Below, piece by piece: positions 16,028 to 24,665 of a stretch of DNA of 48,417 nucleotides. The position numbers and the translations under genes were made by a program. Source of the DNA: JAGOEX01 sp964630905 (GTDB lineage: Bacteria; UBP6; UBA1177); the NCBI GenBank assembly GCA_964630905.1, contig CAZVWR010000020.1, forward strand, positions 1 to 48,417, read 5' to 3'. Every line of letters begins with the position of its first letter. Positions within the stretch are counted from its first letter, which is position 1. The notes under the pieces were generated by a model that worked only from the letters and a program-made list of their open reading frames with translations, did no database searches and was not told where the DNA came from.

Positions 16028-17110
16028 ATGAAAAAGATGATGGTTGTTTTAATTGCTGTTTTAGTTGCTTTTGTATCTTGCCAGCCGGCAGGAAAATCAA
16101 GTACAAATCTTTTTCCGCAGGATGACGGAAAGGTCATTGCTGAATTTGACGGTATCAAAATAACTGACAAATATCTCAAGACATACATTGACGAAATGAA
16201 TCCTTATCTGAAGAGCCGGTACAACTCACCCGAAAAAAAGGAAGAGCTTATAACCAAGATCATTGAAGGAGAGATCATCGCAAGAAAAGCGATCAATGAA
16301 GGTTCTTTGAAAGATCCGTCTCTTCTTTCAAAAGTCAAATCAACTATTGCAAGACATTACAGCAGCACAAAAATGAAAGATGAAGTTGAAAAAATGCTTG
16401 TAGTTTCTGAAGATGACATGAAAAAACATTTTGAAGAGAACAAAGCAAGTTTCAATCAGCCCGAAAAAATCAAAGCAAGCCATATCCTTGTAAAAATTGA
16501 CGAAAAGAGAACAAAAGAAGAAGCAAAAAAAATTGCTGATAAAGTTCTTAAAGAGGCTAAAGCAGGACTTAAAGATCCTAAAAGTTTCACAGAACTTGTA
16601 AAAAAATACAGTGATGACGAAGGTTCAAAAAGAAGAGGCGGAGATCTTGGATATTTTGAAAGGACAGAGGAAGGTGGAAAAATGGTGAAACCTTTCAGTG
16701 ACGGTGCCTTTGCTCTTAAAGAAGTTGGTGATATAAGCGACCTCGTTGAGTCTGAATTCGGTTTTCACATAATCAAGCTCACAGGAAAGAAGGAAAAGGT
16801 CGAGAAGAGCTTTGAAGATGTCAAAAAGAACATTGAGAATACACTTAAAACAGAAAAGAGAAAAACAAGTTTTGAAGATATGATCGCAAAGATCAAGACA
16901 GACATGGGCTATAAATTCAACAAGGAAGCCGCAGCGGCAATAGATCTTGAAGTTCCTACAGATGTTCAGCAGAGTTCAGATAAGTTTGACCAGAGACAGG
17001 CCCCCAAACAGCAGATCGACCCGAAAAAGATCGAACAGCTTCAGAAAATGATAAAAAAAGCTCCGGAAGCAAAGAATGAAGCGGCCCCCGAAGGCGTAAA
17101 GAAGCAGTAA
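16028..17110 (+). CDS. Parvulin-type peptidyl-prolyl isomerase lipoprotein
   Basis: Predicted periplasmic foldase anchored by a lipid: signal peptide with lipobox FVSC (Cys18). The ATG at 16028 has AGGAGG 7 bases upstream; a GTG sits just before it. Residues 35-145 are a SurA/PrsA-like helical chaperone region, residues about 147-253 a PpiC rotamase domain (ASHILVKI, DEGSKRRGGDLGYFERTEEGGKMVKPF, FGFHIIKLTGKK), then a charged Gln/Lys/Pro tail. 360 residues. It heads a three-gene run with a second foldase (6 bases downstream) and a glycosyltransferase. The layout suits folding of outer-membrane or surface proteins, the role of SurA/PrsA proteins. Confidence 0.92.
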   Translation: MKKMMVVLIAVLVAFVSCQPAGKSSTNLFPQDDGKVIAEFDGIKITDKYLKTYIDEMNPYLKSRYNSPEKKEELITKIIEGEIIARKAINEGSLKDPSLLSKVKSTIARHYSSTKMKDEVEKMLVVSEDDMKKHFEENKASFNQPEKIKASHILVKIDEKRTKEEAKKIADKVLKEAKAGLKDPKSFTELVKKYSDDEGSKRRGGDLGYFERTEEGGKMVKPFSDGAFALKEVGDISDLVESEFGFHIIKLTGKKEKVEKSFEDVKKNIENTLKTEKRKTSFEDMIAKIKTDMGYKFNKEAAAAIDLEVPTDVQQSSDKFDQRQAPKQQIDPKKIEQLQKMIKKAPEAKNEAAPEGVKKQ

Positions 17111-17116
17111 TTACAG

Positions 17117-18052
17117 ATGAATTTTAAACTTCTGATCTATTCCGTTCTTATAATTTTTCCTTTGATGATAACAGGGGAAGAGCAGATGCTCAACCGGATG
17201 GTGTTAAAGGTCAACGGTAAGGCAATCACTCTGTTTGATTTGAAGAGATCTCTGAATCCGGACAATCCCGATTCTGTAACATATCAGTCCGTTGTTGACA
17301 GAAAAATCCAGCTTATTGAAAGAGTTACAAATGATGAAATTGTCAGGCAGGAACTTGAAACCCTGAAAATGGATATCGGAAATGAAGAGATAGAAAGGGC
17401 CGCTGAAAATGTTGCAACGCAAAACAATATCACAATGGATCAGCTGAAAGAGGAGATAAAAAATCAGGGTTTGAGCTGGGAAGTTTACAAAAACACCATT
17501 TTAAGAAAACAGCTTGAACTGCTCAATCTTAAACGGCATATTACTGTTACGACTGTGGATATTGATGAATCGATATTGAAATCGATGTATGACAACCAGT
17601 TCAAAAAAGAAGATTATTATACTGCTTCCCATATAATTCTTCTTTCAGCGAAAGATTCCTCGGGTGACTCTTCTGTATTTAAAAACATTACTGACATTCA
17701 TCAGAAAATAATTTCAGGCAGTGTCTCTTTTGAAGATGCCGCAATAAAACACTCTCAGGACGGCTCAGCTTCTTCCGGTGGTGTTCTGGGTACATTTGCC
17801 GCAGGTCAGATGGTTCCCGAATTTTCTGAAAAACTCGTTGCAATGAAGGAAGGGGAGATCAGCAAACCTTTCAAGACTCGTTTCGGCTGGCACATAATAA
17901 AGCTTTCAAAAGTTGAGAAAAAAGATCCTCCGCCCTATAATGAGATGCGAGGCCGCCTTTTAAATGTTTATTACCAGCAGAACATGGAAAAAGCTTTCCA
18001 GAACTGGCTTGGTAAAAAGAAGGAAGAAAGCAGGATTGAAATTCTTTTCTGA
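17117..18052 (+). CDS. SurA-like periplasmic peptidyl-prolyl isomerase
   Basis: 311-residue exported foldase with signal peptide (residues 1-20, ending ITGEE). The N-terminal VLKVNGKAITLFDLKRSL and helical region match the SurA N-terminal chaperone domain; one PpiC domain follows (ASHIILLSAKD, DGSASSGGVLGTFAAGQMVPEF, FGWHIIKLSKVEK, about residues 172-272). It lacks the second rotamase domain of Escherichia coli SurA. No lipobox is seen, so it is probably soluble, in contrast to the lipoprotein foldase just upstream. The downstream glycosyltransferase frame overlaps its 3' end. Confidence 0.92.
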   Translation: MNFKLLIYSVLIIFPLMITGEEQMLNRMVLKVNGKAITLFDLKRSLNPDNPDSVTYQSVVDRKIQLIERVTNDEIVRQELETLKMDIGNEEIERAAENVATQNNITMDQLKEEIKNQGLSWEVYKNTILRKQLELLNLKRHITVTTVDIDESILKSMYDNQFKKEDYYTASHIILLSAKDSSGDSSVFKNITDIHQKIISGSVSFEDAAIKHSQDGSASSGGVLGTFAAGQMVPEFSEKLVAMKEGEISKPFKTRFGWHIIKLSKVEKKDPPPYNEMRGRLLNVYYQQNMEKAFQNWLGKKKEESRIEILF

Positions 18053-19493
18053 CAATATTTCAAAGCAATATCAAAATCTTACTCCACTCATTATTTATTT
18101 TTCAGCACTGTTTTTTAAACTCGTTCTATATAATTTCATTCCTCTTTCTTATGACGAGGTCGCTTATTCTGTCACTGCACAGAACATTGTTCAAAACAGT
18201 AGCTGGCTGAACATTTATAATTCACCGGATCTGTTCTTTTTTCCGCCTCTTTTCAACTGGTTAAGTGCAATATTAGTTTTGTCCGGCCTTGAACAGATAC
18301 TGGCTGTAAGAACTGTTTCCATGCTTCTGTCATCAGGAATCCCGGTGTTGATATATCTTCTGATGACTGACAACTGTTTTTCAAAAATGAGATCCTTTTT
18401 TGCATCTTTTTTGTGGACTGTTTTCCCCGGTTCAATTTATTATAGTGTTGCCGGTCAGGTTGAAACGGCATTTCTTTTTTTCATTTTATTAAGTGCATAT
18501 TTCATTCAGCCTGAAAAAAGAATTGTCAGAAACATAATAATTTCAGCGCTTTGTTTTTCTGCCGCAGTATGGATAAAAGAGACTTCTCTTGGATTTTCAC
18601 TTGTTTTTGCGGTTATTCTGCTGATTGATAAAGAGATAAGAAAATTAATTATCTGGGGATTTTCCGCTTTTACATTCTGTCTTCCCCTTTTAATTCAATC
18701 GTTCATTCCGAATGAATATGATCTGTTCTTTGAGCTGAATAACGATCTCATAAACTGGGGAATGATCTCTTTTGTCAAACCATTTGAAAACATTGCGGTT
18801 TTAAGCGGTCTTTTTTCTGTAGATAAATTGTTGATGACAATCTTTGTTATGCTGACAGTTGTGTTTGTTTTTATCAGTTCAGCAGTAGCGTACAAGAGAA
18901 ATTCCGGCTCTTTCATTGTTAGATTTTCAATTGTCTCCAATCTTGTATTCATTCCGTTCTTCATAATTTTCCCGAAAAAATTCGAATATTATCTTCTTCC
19001 TGTGCTTCTTTTTTCAGTTTTTACCTTTGCGGTATTGTTAAAAGAAAAAAAAGAGATTTTTATGCTGATAGCGCTATTTGCTGTTTTTGGAAGCTACAAC
19101 GGTTTGAAATGGAGATCATTCATCAGAAATTACTATGATGAAACTCTAGATTTCATTACACTTGTTGCAAATGAAAACCCGGGGGCGACAATCGGTACTC
19201 CCACTCCCCACATGGCAGTTTATATAAAAGAAAAGCACAAACTTGATGTAAAAATTATCCCCCTTGATTTTTTCAGCGGATACGACCCTGAAAACTGCCG
19301 GAAAAAAGAAGACAGATGCATCCTTCAAAATGACTATTTTCTATCCGATGACGAATTCTTTGCAGTCCTTTTCTGCAATAAATGGCCTGTCGAAAGAGAA
19401 AAATGTGATATTGAGCAAATGAAAAAAGTTGTTGAAAAGATTGATAAAATCGCCAAAGGATCGGTTTTCACTCTCTATAGAATAAGGGAATAG
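18036..19493 (+). CDS. Polytopic glycosyltransferase, GT39/ArnT-like
   Basis: Predicted inner-membrane GT-C glycosyltransferase using a lipid-linked sugar donor. About ten hydrophobic segments fill residues 12-370, with an early acidic pair in LSYDEVAYSVTAQNIV in the first outer loop, the catalytic Asp-Glu signature of the family, followed by PPLFNWLSAI. A soluble C-terminal domain of about 115 residues contains Cys pairs. Start is uncertain: the open frame extends upstream to 17964 inside the foldase gene, but the TTG at 18036, just before the first hydrophobic segment and with AGGA nearby, gives the expected N-terminus and a 17-base overlap. Acceptor unknown; protein O-glycosylation or lipid A modification are options. 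Confidence 0.8.
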   Translation: MKFFSDNISKQYQNLTPLIIYFSALFFKLVLYNFIPLSYDEVAYSVTAQNIVQNSSWLNIYNSPDLFFFPPLFNWLSAILVLSGLEQILAVRTVSMLLSSGIPVLIYLLMTDNCFSKMRSFFASFLWTVFPGSIYYSVAGQVETAFLFFILLSAYFIQPEKRIVRNIIISALCFSAAVWIKETSLGFSLVFAVILLIDKEIRKLIIWGFSAFTFCLPLLIQSFIPNEYDLFFELNNDLINWGMISFVKPFENIAVLSGLFSVDKLLMTIFVMLTVVFVFISSAVAYKRNSGSFIVRFSIVSNLVFIPFFIIFPKKFEYYLLPVLLFSVFTFAVLLKEKKEIFMLIALFAVFGSYNGLKWRSFIRNYYDETLDFITLVANENPGATIGTPTPHMAVYIKEKHKLDVKIIPLDFFSGYDPENCRKKEDRCILQNDYFLSDDEFFAVLFCNKWPVEREKCDIEQMKKVVEKIDKIAKGSVFTLYRIRE

Positions 19494-19586
19494 CCGGCTT
19501 CAACTTGCTGGCAGATCGCCGAGCGTATTGTGAGAGACGAAATTGAAAACGGCATTTGACACAAAACACAATTGCCTGTTTTTATT

Positions 19587-19606
19587 CAGATTTATCTTCA
19601 AATCTG
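19587..19606 (+). terminator. Possible hairpin after the glycosyltransferase gene
   Basis: CAGATTT (19587-19593) pairs with AAATCTG (19600-19606) around a 6-base loop and is followed by TTTAATTT. CCTGTT/AACAGG flank it as an outer pairing. The stem is A/T-rich and the T tract is interrupted, so termination is doubtful. Confidence 0.3.
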
Positions 19607-19615
19607 TTTAATTTC

Positions 19616-19643
19616 TTGACTAACAGGTGCTCTCCACTATAAT
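19616..19643 (+). promoter_or_regulatory. Promoter of the ffh-rpsP-trmD-rplS block
   Basis: -35 TTGACT (19616-19621), 16-base spacer, perfect -10 TATAAT (19638-19643), 29 bases before the ffh start codon. One of the best sigma70-type matches in the window; no second promoter is obvious before ribD. Confidence 0.65.
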
Positions 19644-19672
19644 CTTTTGGCTTTTTTGTTTAGGAGAACTGT

Positions 19673-21013
19673 ATGTTCGATCAGCTTACTGAAAAGCTGG
19701 AAAGCACATTTAAAAAGCTCAGAGGGGTTGGCAAACTTACCGAAGAGAACATCATGGAAGGAGTGAGAGAGCTGAAACTTTCTCTTCTTGAAGCGGATGT
19801 AAACTTTAAGGTTGTCAAGGAACTCATTGAAAAAGTTAAGGAAAGGGCTCTCGGAAGCGATGTTATGAAAAGCATCACTCCGGGACAGATGTTCATAAAG
19901 ATATTCCATGAGGAACTTGTAAGCGCTCTGGGTGAAGGGGATCATTCACTAAATATAAATGTCCGTCCTCCTGCTGTCATTCTCATGGCCGGACTTCAGG
20001 GAAGCGGAAAGACGACAACTGCGGCAAAGCTCGCATCAATGCTTAAAAACAAGCAGAAAAAACGGGTGGTTCTCGTTCCCGCCGATGTCTACAGACCTGC
20101 CGCGATCGATCAGCTCAAAAAGCTTGGAAGTCAGATCGGAGTTGATGTGTATCCTTCTGAAACAGGAATGGATCCCGTTGATATTGCTAAGAGATCTATA
20201 GAGTTCGGGAAGAATATCGTTGCCGATGTCATAATCATCGATACCGCCGGAAGAATGCAGATAGATGTCGATATGATGGACGAGATCACAAACATAAAAA
20301 ATGCGGTAGAACCATCAGAAATACTTTTTGTTGCAGACGCCATGACGGGTCAGGATGCAGTTAATGTCGCTGCGGAATTCCACAGACGGCTTACAATAAC
20401 AGGTGTCGTCCTTACAAAAATGGATGGTGATGCAAGAGGCGGAGCCGCCCTTTCTATCAATGCTGTCACCGGTGCACCTGTCAAATTCGTCGGAGTTGGT
20501 GAAAAGATTGATCAGTTTGAACTTTTCCACCCCGAAAGGATAGCAGGAAGAATAGTGGGAATGGGAGATATTCTTTCACTTGTTGAAAAAGCCGGTGAAA
20601 AAATAAACGCTGAAGAAGCCATGCGCCTTCAGAAAAAAATGGTAAAGAACAGCTTTGATCTTGAAGATTTTCTTTCCCAGATGAAAATGATAAAAGGGAT
20701 GGGGCCGATGGAAGATATGCTCGGAATGATACCGGGGATCGGAAAAGAGGTTAAAAAGATACAGGGGAAAGTGAATTTTGAAAAAGAACTTTCAAGAATT
20801 GAAGCTATCATCTTTTCAATGACAAAAGAAGAAAGAAGAAAACCCGAGATCCTTAACGCTTCAAGGAGAAGAAGGATAGCAAACGGAAGCGGAACAAGGG
20901 TTCAGGATATAAACCAGTTTATGAAACAATACCTTGAAATGAAGAAAATGATGAGTAATCTGAACCGGTTTGGACTGGGCGGATTAATGAAGAAATTCAA
21001 GGGAATAGGATAA
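19673..21013 (+). CDS. ffh: Signal recognition particle GTPase Ffh
   Basis: SRP54-type GTPase that binds signal sequences on nascent membrane proteins and delivers them to FtsY at the membrane. N domain residues 1-85, G domain with GLQGSGKTTTAAKLA (about 104-118), DTAGRMQ, TKMDGDARGGAAL, and a Met-rich M domain (about 300-446: MKMIKGMGPMEDMLGMIPGIG, RRRRIANGSGTRVQDINQF) that binds signal peptide and 4.5S RNA. 446 residues, normal. AGGAG precedes the ATG. First gene of a block leading to rpsP and trmD, a widespread order. Confidence 0.97.
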   Translation: MFDQLTEKLESTFKKLRGVGKLTEENIMEGVRELKLSLLEADVNFKVVKELIEKVKERALGSDVMKSITPGQMFIKIFHEELVSALGEGDHSLNINVRPPAVILMAGLQGSGKTTTAAKLASMLKNKQKKRVVLVPADVYRPAAIDQLKKLGSQIGVDVYPSETGMDPVDIAKRSIEFGKNIVADVIIIDTAGRMQIDVDMMDEITNIKNAVEPSEILFVADAMTGQDAVNVAAEFHRRLTITGVVLTKMDGDARGGAALSINAVTGAPVKFVGVGEKIDQFELFHPERIAGRIVGMGDILSLVEKAGEKINAEEAMRLQKKMVKNSFDLEDFLSQMKMIKGMGPMEDMLGMIPGIGKEVKKIQGKVNFEKELSRIEAIIFSMTKEERRKPEILNASRRRRIANGSGTRVQDINQFMKQYLEMKKMMSNLNRFGLGGLMKKFKGIG

Positions 21014-21035
21014 CCAGTTTTTTGGAGGATTTTTA

Positions 21036-21278
21036 ATGAGCGTTAGCATCAGACTGACAAGAGGCGGATCAAAAAAGAAACCCTCTTACCGTATCGTTGT
21101 TCTTGACAGCAGAAAGAAAAGGGATGGAGATTATCTTGACAGGATCGGACATTACAATCCGTGCGTAAACCCTGCTGAAATTGTTGTTGATACGGAAAAG
21201 CTTGACAGTTGGATCTCAAAGGGTGCACAGTGTTCAGACACAGTTGCATCGCTTGTAAGAAAAATTAAAAAGGGCTGA
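21036..21278 (+). CDS. rpsP: 30S ribosomal protein bS16
   Basis: Small-subunit assembly protein. N-terminus SVSIRLTRGGSKKKPSYRIVVLDSRKKRDGDYLDRIGHYNP is the family signature. 80 residues. GGAGG lies 8 bases before the ATG. Placed 22 bases after ffh and followed by khpA. Confidence 0.98.
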   Translation: MSVSIRLTRGGSKKKPSYRIVVLDSRKKRDGDYLDRIGHYNPCVNPAEIVVDTEKLDSWISKGAQCSDTVASLVRKIKKG

Positions 21279-21304
21279 CCGTTCTGTCTGTTTTGGAGGG
21301 AGTT

Positions 21305-21538
21305 ATGAAAGAATTTGTCGAAACTATCGTAAAACAATTAGTGGACAATCCTGACAAAGTCTCTGTTACCGAAGTTGACGGTGAAAGAACGACTGTGATC
21401 GAACTTAGAGTAGCAAAAGAAGATCTCGGCAAGGTCATAGGAAGAGAAGGAAGGATAGCAAAAGCCATCAGAGTACTTCTGAGCGCATCAACTTCCCGCG
21501 AGCAGAAAAAGTGCGTTCTGGAAATAGTAGAGGATTGA
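21305..21538 (+). CDS. khpA: KH-domain RNA-binding protein KhpA
   Basis: 77-residue single KH domain protein, an RNA chaperone/regulator that pairs with KhpB in several bacteria. KH signature VIGREGRIAKAIRVLL (GxxG = GREG). Start at the ATG at 21305 with GGAGGGAG upstream; an in-frame TTG at 21293 lies before the ribosome site and is rejected. Standard position between rpsP and rimM. Its stop overlaps the likely rimM start. Confidence 0.93.
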   Translation: MKEFVETIVKQLVDNPDKVSVTEVDGERTTVIELRVAKEDLGKVIGREGRIAKAIRVLLSASTSREQKKCVLEIVED

Positions 21539-22011
21539 TTGACGGCAACAGACTGATAGTTGTCGGAAAATTCATCAAGCCTGTAAAAAAGGATGGAACT
21601 CTGCTTTTCAAGCCGTCATTTGTAGACTCAGAATTCATTTCGGGTCTGAAACATCTTTATCATGAAACCTTTGCGACAAGATGGGATATATCTTCGATAC
21701 AGCAGATTGCAAAAGGATTCCACATTAAACTGAAAGGGGTGGATGAAATTGCAACCGCCGAATTTTTTTCGGGGGAAAATTTCTCCGTTCCCGAAAACAG
21801 GATAAAGGGTCGCTCTCTCGATCTTCTGATAGGCGAATCTGTATATTCAAAAGACTCGGTACAGACCGGCAGGATAATCTCCTTTTCAAAAACACCGTCC
21901 TATATTCTTTTTGAAATTGCCGGAAACGACGGTGAGACTTTTTTTGTTCCATTCACAGATGAATTCATATCTTTAGAAAATGACAGGATCAGAATTAAAA
22001 AGGAGATTTAA
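21535..22011 (+). CDS. rimM: Ribosome maturation factor RimM
   Basis: 16S rRNA processing and 30S head assembly factor, binding uS19. Divergent, but the N-terminal RLIVVGKFIKPVKKDG matches the RimM beta-barrel start and the C-terminal PRC-barrel part ends VPFTDEFISLENDRIRI as in the family. Position between khpA and trmD strongly supports it. Start uncertain: the TTG at 21535 overlaps the khpA stop (TTGA) and gives the expected N-terminus of 158 residues; a GTG at 21511 is an alternative. No ribosome site with normal spacing is seen, so coupling to khpA is likely. Confidence 0.88.
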   Translation: MIDGNRLIVVGKFIKPVKKDGTLLFKPSFVDSEFISGLKHLYHETFATRWDISSIQQIAKGFHIKLKGVDEIATAEFFSGENFSVPENRIKGRSLDLLIGESVYSKDSVQTGRIISFSKTPSYILFEIAGNDGETFFVPFTDEFISLENDRIRIKKEI

Positions 22012-22012
22012 T

Positions 22013-22720
22013 TTGAAAATTGATGTCTTAACGCTTTTCCCTGAATTTTTTCAGTCCCCTCTTTCAGTAAGCATGATGAAAAGAGGGATCGAGAACGGTG
22101 CGGTATCCATCCGGATGCACCAGATAAGAGATTTCGGTATAGGCAAAAGAAGACAGGTTGACGATTCTCCTTACGGTGGTGGGGCAGGTCTTGTAATGAA
22201 ACCCGAAGTTATAACCGATGCATGGGAATCGATACCGAAAACAGCGGAAACACTTACGATACTGATGTCACCCAGAGGAAAAGTGTTCAACCAGAAAATG
22301 GCAGCGGATCTTTCTTTGAATTGCGACCATTTAATAATAGTGTGCGGACATTACGAAGGGATCGATCAGCGCTTCATTGATATTTCAGAAGCTGTCGAAA
22401 TTTCTGTCGGTGATTATGTTCTGACAGGTGGCGAAACAGCCGCTCTATCCGTTATTGATGCAGTAGCAAGACTTCTTCCGGGAGTTCTCGGTAATGAGGA
22501 ATCTTCAAAGAACGAATCATTTTCCATCCCCCTTCTTGAGCATGACCAGTATACAATGCCGAGAGTTTTCAGAGGATTGAAAATACCGAAAGTTCTGACA
22601 ACAGGTGATCATGCGAAAATAGAATCGTGGAGGATCAGGAATTCACTTGCCATAACTTCAAAAAGGAGACCTGACCTTATCAGTTCACTTCACCCTTCAT
22701 TCTGGGAGAACCTGAAGTGA
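22013..22720 (+). CDS. trmD: tRNA (guanine-37-N1)-methyltransferase TrmD
   Basis: SPOUT-fold methyltransferase making m1G37 next to the anticodon, preventing frameshifts. Signatures: IDVLTLFPEFF, DFGIGKRRQVDDSPYGGGAGLVMKPE, LIIVCGHYEGIDQRF, EISVGDYVLTGGE, RVFRGLKIPKVLTTGDHAKI. Start TTG at 22013 with AGGAG 7 bases upstream, giving 235 residues; the frame is open to 21980 but that extension lies inside rimM. Overlaps the next gene by 4 bases. Confidence 0.97.
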   Translation: MKIDVLTLFPEFFQSPLSVSMMKRGIENGAVSIRMHQIRDFGIGKRRQVDDSPYGGGAGLVMKPEVITDAWESIPKTAETLTILMSPRGKVFNQKMAADLSLNCDHLIIVCGHYEGIDQRFIDISEAVEISVGDYVLTGGETAALSVIDAVARLLPGVLGNEESSKNESFSIPLLEHDQYTMPRVFRGLKIPKVLTTGDHAKIESWRIRNSLAITSKRRPDLISSLHPSFWENLK

Positions 22721-23265
22721 AGAATTTCTATGTGGCTCTGATACATCACCCCGTCATAAGAGACGGATCGGTTATAACATCATCTGTCACCAATCTTGAT
22801 ATCCACGATATTTCAAGAGTGTGTTCAACTTACGGGCTGGGAGGTTATTTCATCGTCCATCCTGATGAAAAAATGAGGAATATAGCTTCGAGACTCGCAG
22901 GACACTGGACCGAAGGGGCTGGGAAAAAGTATAACCCCGACCGTTATGAAGCAATGAAAATATTAAAAATCGTCAGTTCGCTTGATGAAGTTGTCGAAAA
23001 TATAAAGTCCGTTGCAAACTGTACTCCTGTCATTGCAGGCACTACTGCAAGAAAAAAGAAAAATTCAATTACAATATCAGACCTTAAAAAGAAGAAAAAC
23101 ACACCTGTTCTGATACTGTTCGGGACGGCCGGTGGAATCGAAGATAACTATTTGGATTCACTAGATTTTATACTTGAGCCAATTGATGCCGGAAGTGGCT
23201 ATAATCATTTAAGTGTGAGGAGTGCCGTTTCAATTTTTATTGACAGACTGTATGCGGCTGAATAA
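22717..23265 (+). CDS. SPOUT-family RNA methyltransferase (Methyltrn_RNA_4 type)
   Basis: 182-residue predicted SAM-dependent RNA methyltransferase of the family typified by Thermotoga TM1570. Signatures: VTNLDIHDISRVCSTYGLGGYFIVHP, HWTEGAGKKYNPDRYEA, ILFGTAGGIE (knot SAM loop), and GYNHLSVRSAVSIFIDRL. Substrate not established for the family to my knowledge. GTG start overlapping the trmD stop by 4 bases (GTGA) implies coupling. The trmD-this gene-rplS order is known in Thermotogae and some delta-proteobacteria, a useful lineage hint. Confidence 0.88.
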   Translation: MKNFYVALIHHPVIRDGSVITSSVTNLDIHDISRVCSTYGLGGYFIVHPDEKMRNIASRLAGHWTEGAGKKYNPDRYEAMKILKIVSSLDEVVENIKSVANCTPVIAGTTARKKKNSITISDLKKKKNTPVLILFGTAGGIEDNYLDSLDFILEPIDAGSGYNHLSVRSAVSIFIDRLYAAE

Positions 23266-23297
23266 TATCAGCGTCCGTATTTTTGATGGAGTGAGAT

Positions 23298-23657
23298 ATG
23301 GTAAAGCAATTAGTTCAGAAACTTGAAGAACAGCAGAAAAGAATTGATCATTATTATGTAAAACCGGGAGACAAGATCGAAGTTCACACAAGGATCATCG
23401 AAGGTGAAAAGACCCGTATCCAGGTTTTCAAAGGTGATGTCGTTGCAATTAAAAACGGCAGAAACAATAACAGGACAACAATAACTGTAAGAAAATTCTC
23501 CGGCGGATTCGGCGTAGAGAAAATAATTCCTCTCCATTCACCGATGCTTGAAAAGATAGAACTTGTCAACAGAGGTCTCGTAAGAAGAGGAAAGCTTTAT
23601 TATCAGCGTCTCCGCAAAGGAAATGCGGCAAGGATCAAACCCAAGAACGTCTGGTAG
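23298..23657 (+). CDS. rplS: 50S ribosomal protein bL19
   Basis: Large-subunit protein at the 30S/50S interface. Signatures PGDKIEVHTRIIEGEKTRIQVFKGDVVAIKNG, TITVRKFSGGFGVEKIIPLHSP and RRGKLYYQRLRKGNAARIK. 119 residues. GGAG 6 bases before ATG. The last base of its TAG stop is the first base of the GTG of the next gene. Confidence 0.98.
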   Translation: MVKQLVQKLEEQQKRIDHYYVKPGDKIEVHTRIIEGEKTRIQVFKGDVVAIKNGRNNNRTTITVRKFSGGFGVEKIIPLHSPMLEKIELVNRGLVRRGKLYYQRLRKGNAARIKPKNVW

Positions 23658-24664
23658 TGTTACCGCTTTTTTTCGCGCTATTACTGAGCATTCTTTCAAA
23701 AGAAGATACTTCGATCTGTCAAAACAGGGAATCTGCTGTTGAAGAAAGTCTTTACAAAGAGATCCTTCTTTCCTCAAGCGATTTTAAAGTAAAAAGAAAA
23801 TATCTTGAAAAGTTCGGACATTGTTTCCAAAAAACAGGAATAAACCTGATTGAAATAAAGAATGTTCCGGTTCTTGAGATACTTGATTGTGATAAACCAT
23901 TGAAACGACCTGGTTCAGATGTCTTTTTTTCCAAGGAGGGAGTTTTGTGTTCCAGATCGGTGATGTTCTTTCCTTCAAGAAAAGTTTTTACAATAAATGA
24001 ATCGGGACAAGTTTTATCTCTTTCCAGTCAATGGAAGACTATTAACAACGGTGAAACGCTTCTGTTCTATAACTCCGGAGCATCGTTTGAAGAAAGTGCC
24101 GATCCTTCAGGAAGAAAGCTCAGAAAAAGCGGGAACGAAACATATACAGACCAGATGGGAAAGCCGGAACACCCTCAATTTATTTATGAATCAGGTGACT
24201 GGAAAACAGTTTATCCTTTAAGAGAAATGTTCGACCTGTCGATCAACGACGACAGATCCTTTCAGATAAATATGATAACAGAATCCCCTGTTTCATACGA
24301 ACCGGAAAAACTCATAGAGACAACCGGCTTGAAAGCATCCGCCATTAATATTGAAACTCCTGTCCCAAGCAATTATTTTATAAGCGGAAAAAAGATCAAA
24401 GGGGTGAGAATACCCAGACTTGTTCCAGTGAATTCCGACGAAGGTTATCACGGAACCTATGTCATCCGCATAACTCATTCTGCTATAAATTCAAAAATAT
24501 CTGTAAGCATATCAGAAAAGAACTATTCCATTTCTGCTTTAAATTCAGCAGGAAAGAGCGAATTCATTCTTACTGTGAAACAGAAAAAACTGACTTCAGA
24601 AGAATTGACAAAAATACTTGCGGTTCTTCAAAAACAGATACCGTCTTTTTATATAGTGAAATAA
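23657..24664 (+). CDS. Hypothetical exported protein between rplS and ribD
   Basis: 335 residues, start GTG overlapping the rplS stop by 1 base. Residues 1-14 are hydrophobic (LPLFFALLLSIL), consistent with a short signal peptide. The rest looks soluble and beta-rich, with four Cys between residues 21 and 95 and a C-terminal part (about 225-335) holding PVSYEPEKLIETTGLKAS and YHGTYVIRITHSAINSKISV. No family recognised. Its place inside a translation operon, where many genomes carry rnhB, is likely incidental co-transcription. Confidence 0.75.
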   Translation: MLPLFFALLLSILSKEDTSICQNRESAVEESLYKEILLSSSDFKVKRKYLEKFGHCFQKTGINLIEIKNVPVLEILDCDKPLKRPGSDVFFSKEGVLCSRSVMFFPSRKVFTINESGQVLSLSSQWKTINNGETLLFYNSGASFEESADPSGRKLRKSGNETYTDQMGKPEHPQFIYESGDWKTVYPLREMFDLSINDDRSFQINMITESPVSYEPEKLIETTGLKASAINIETPVPSNYFISGKKIKGVRIPRLVPVNSDEGYHGTYVIRITHSAINSKISVSISEKNYSISALNSAGKSEFILTVKQKKLTSEELTKILAVLQKQIPSFYIVK

Positions 24665-24665
24665 A

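Noticed and set aside
17964..18035. Extended N-terminus of the glycosyltransferase
   Set aside because: The basic extension lies in the foldase coding region in another frame and does not suit an inner-membrane GT-C protein.
19494..19672. 4.5S RNA gene upstream of ffh
   Set aside because: The conserved GGAA-tetraloop helix region was not recognised; only a promoter and a weak hairpin are seen.
24600..24665. FMN riboswitch before ribD
   Set aside because: ribD starts 1 base after the previous gene, leaving no room for the conserved riboswitch fold.
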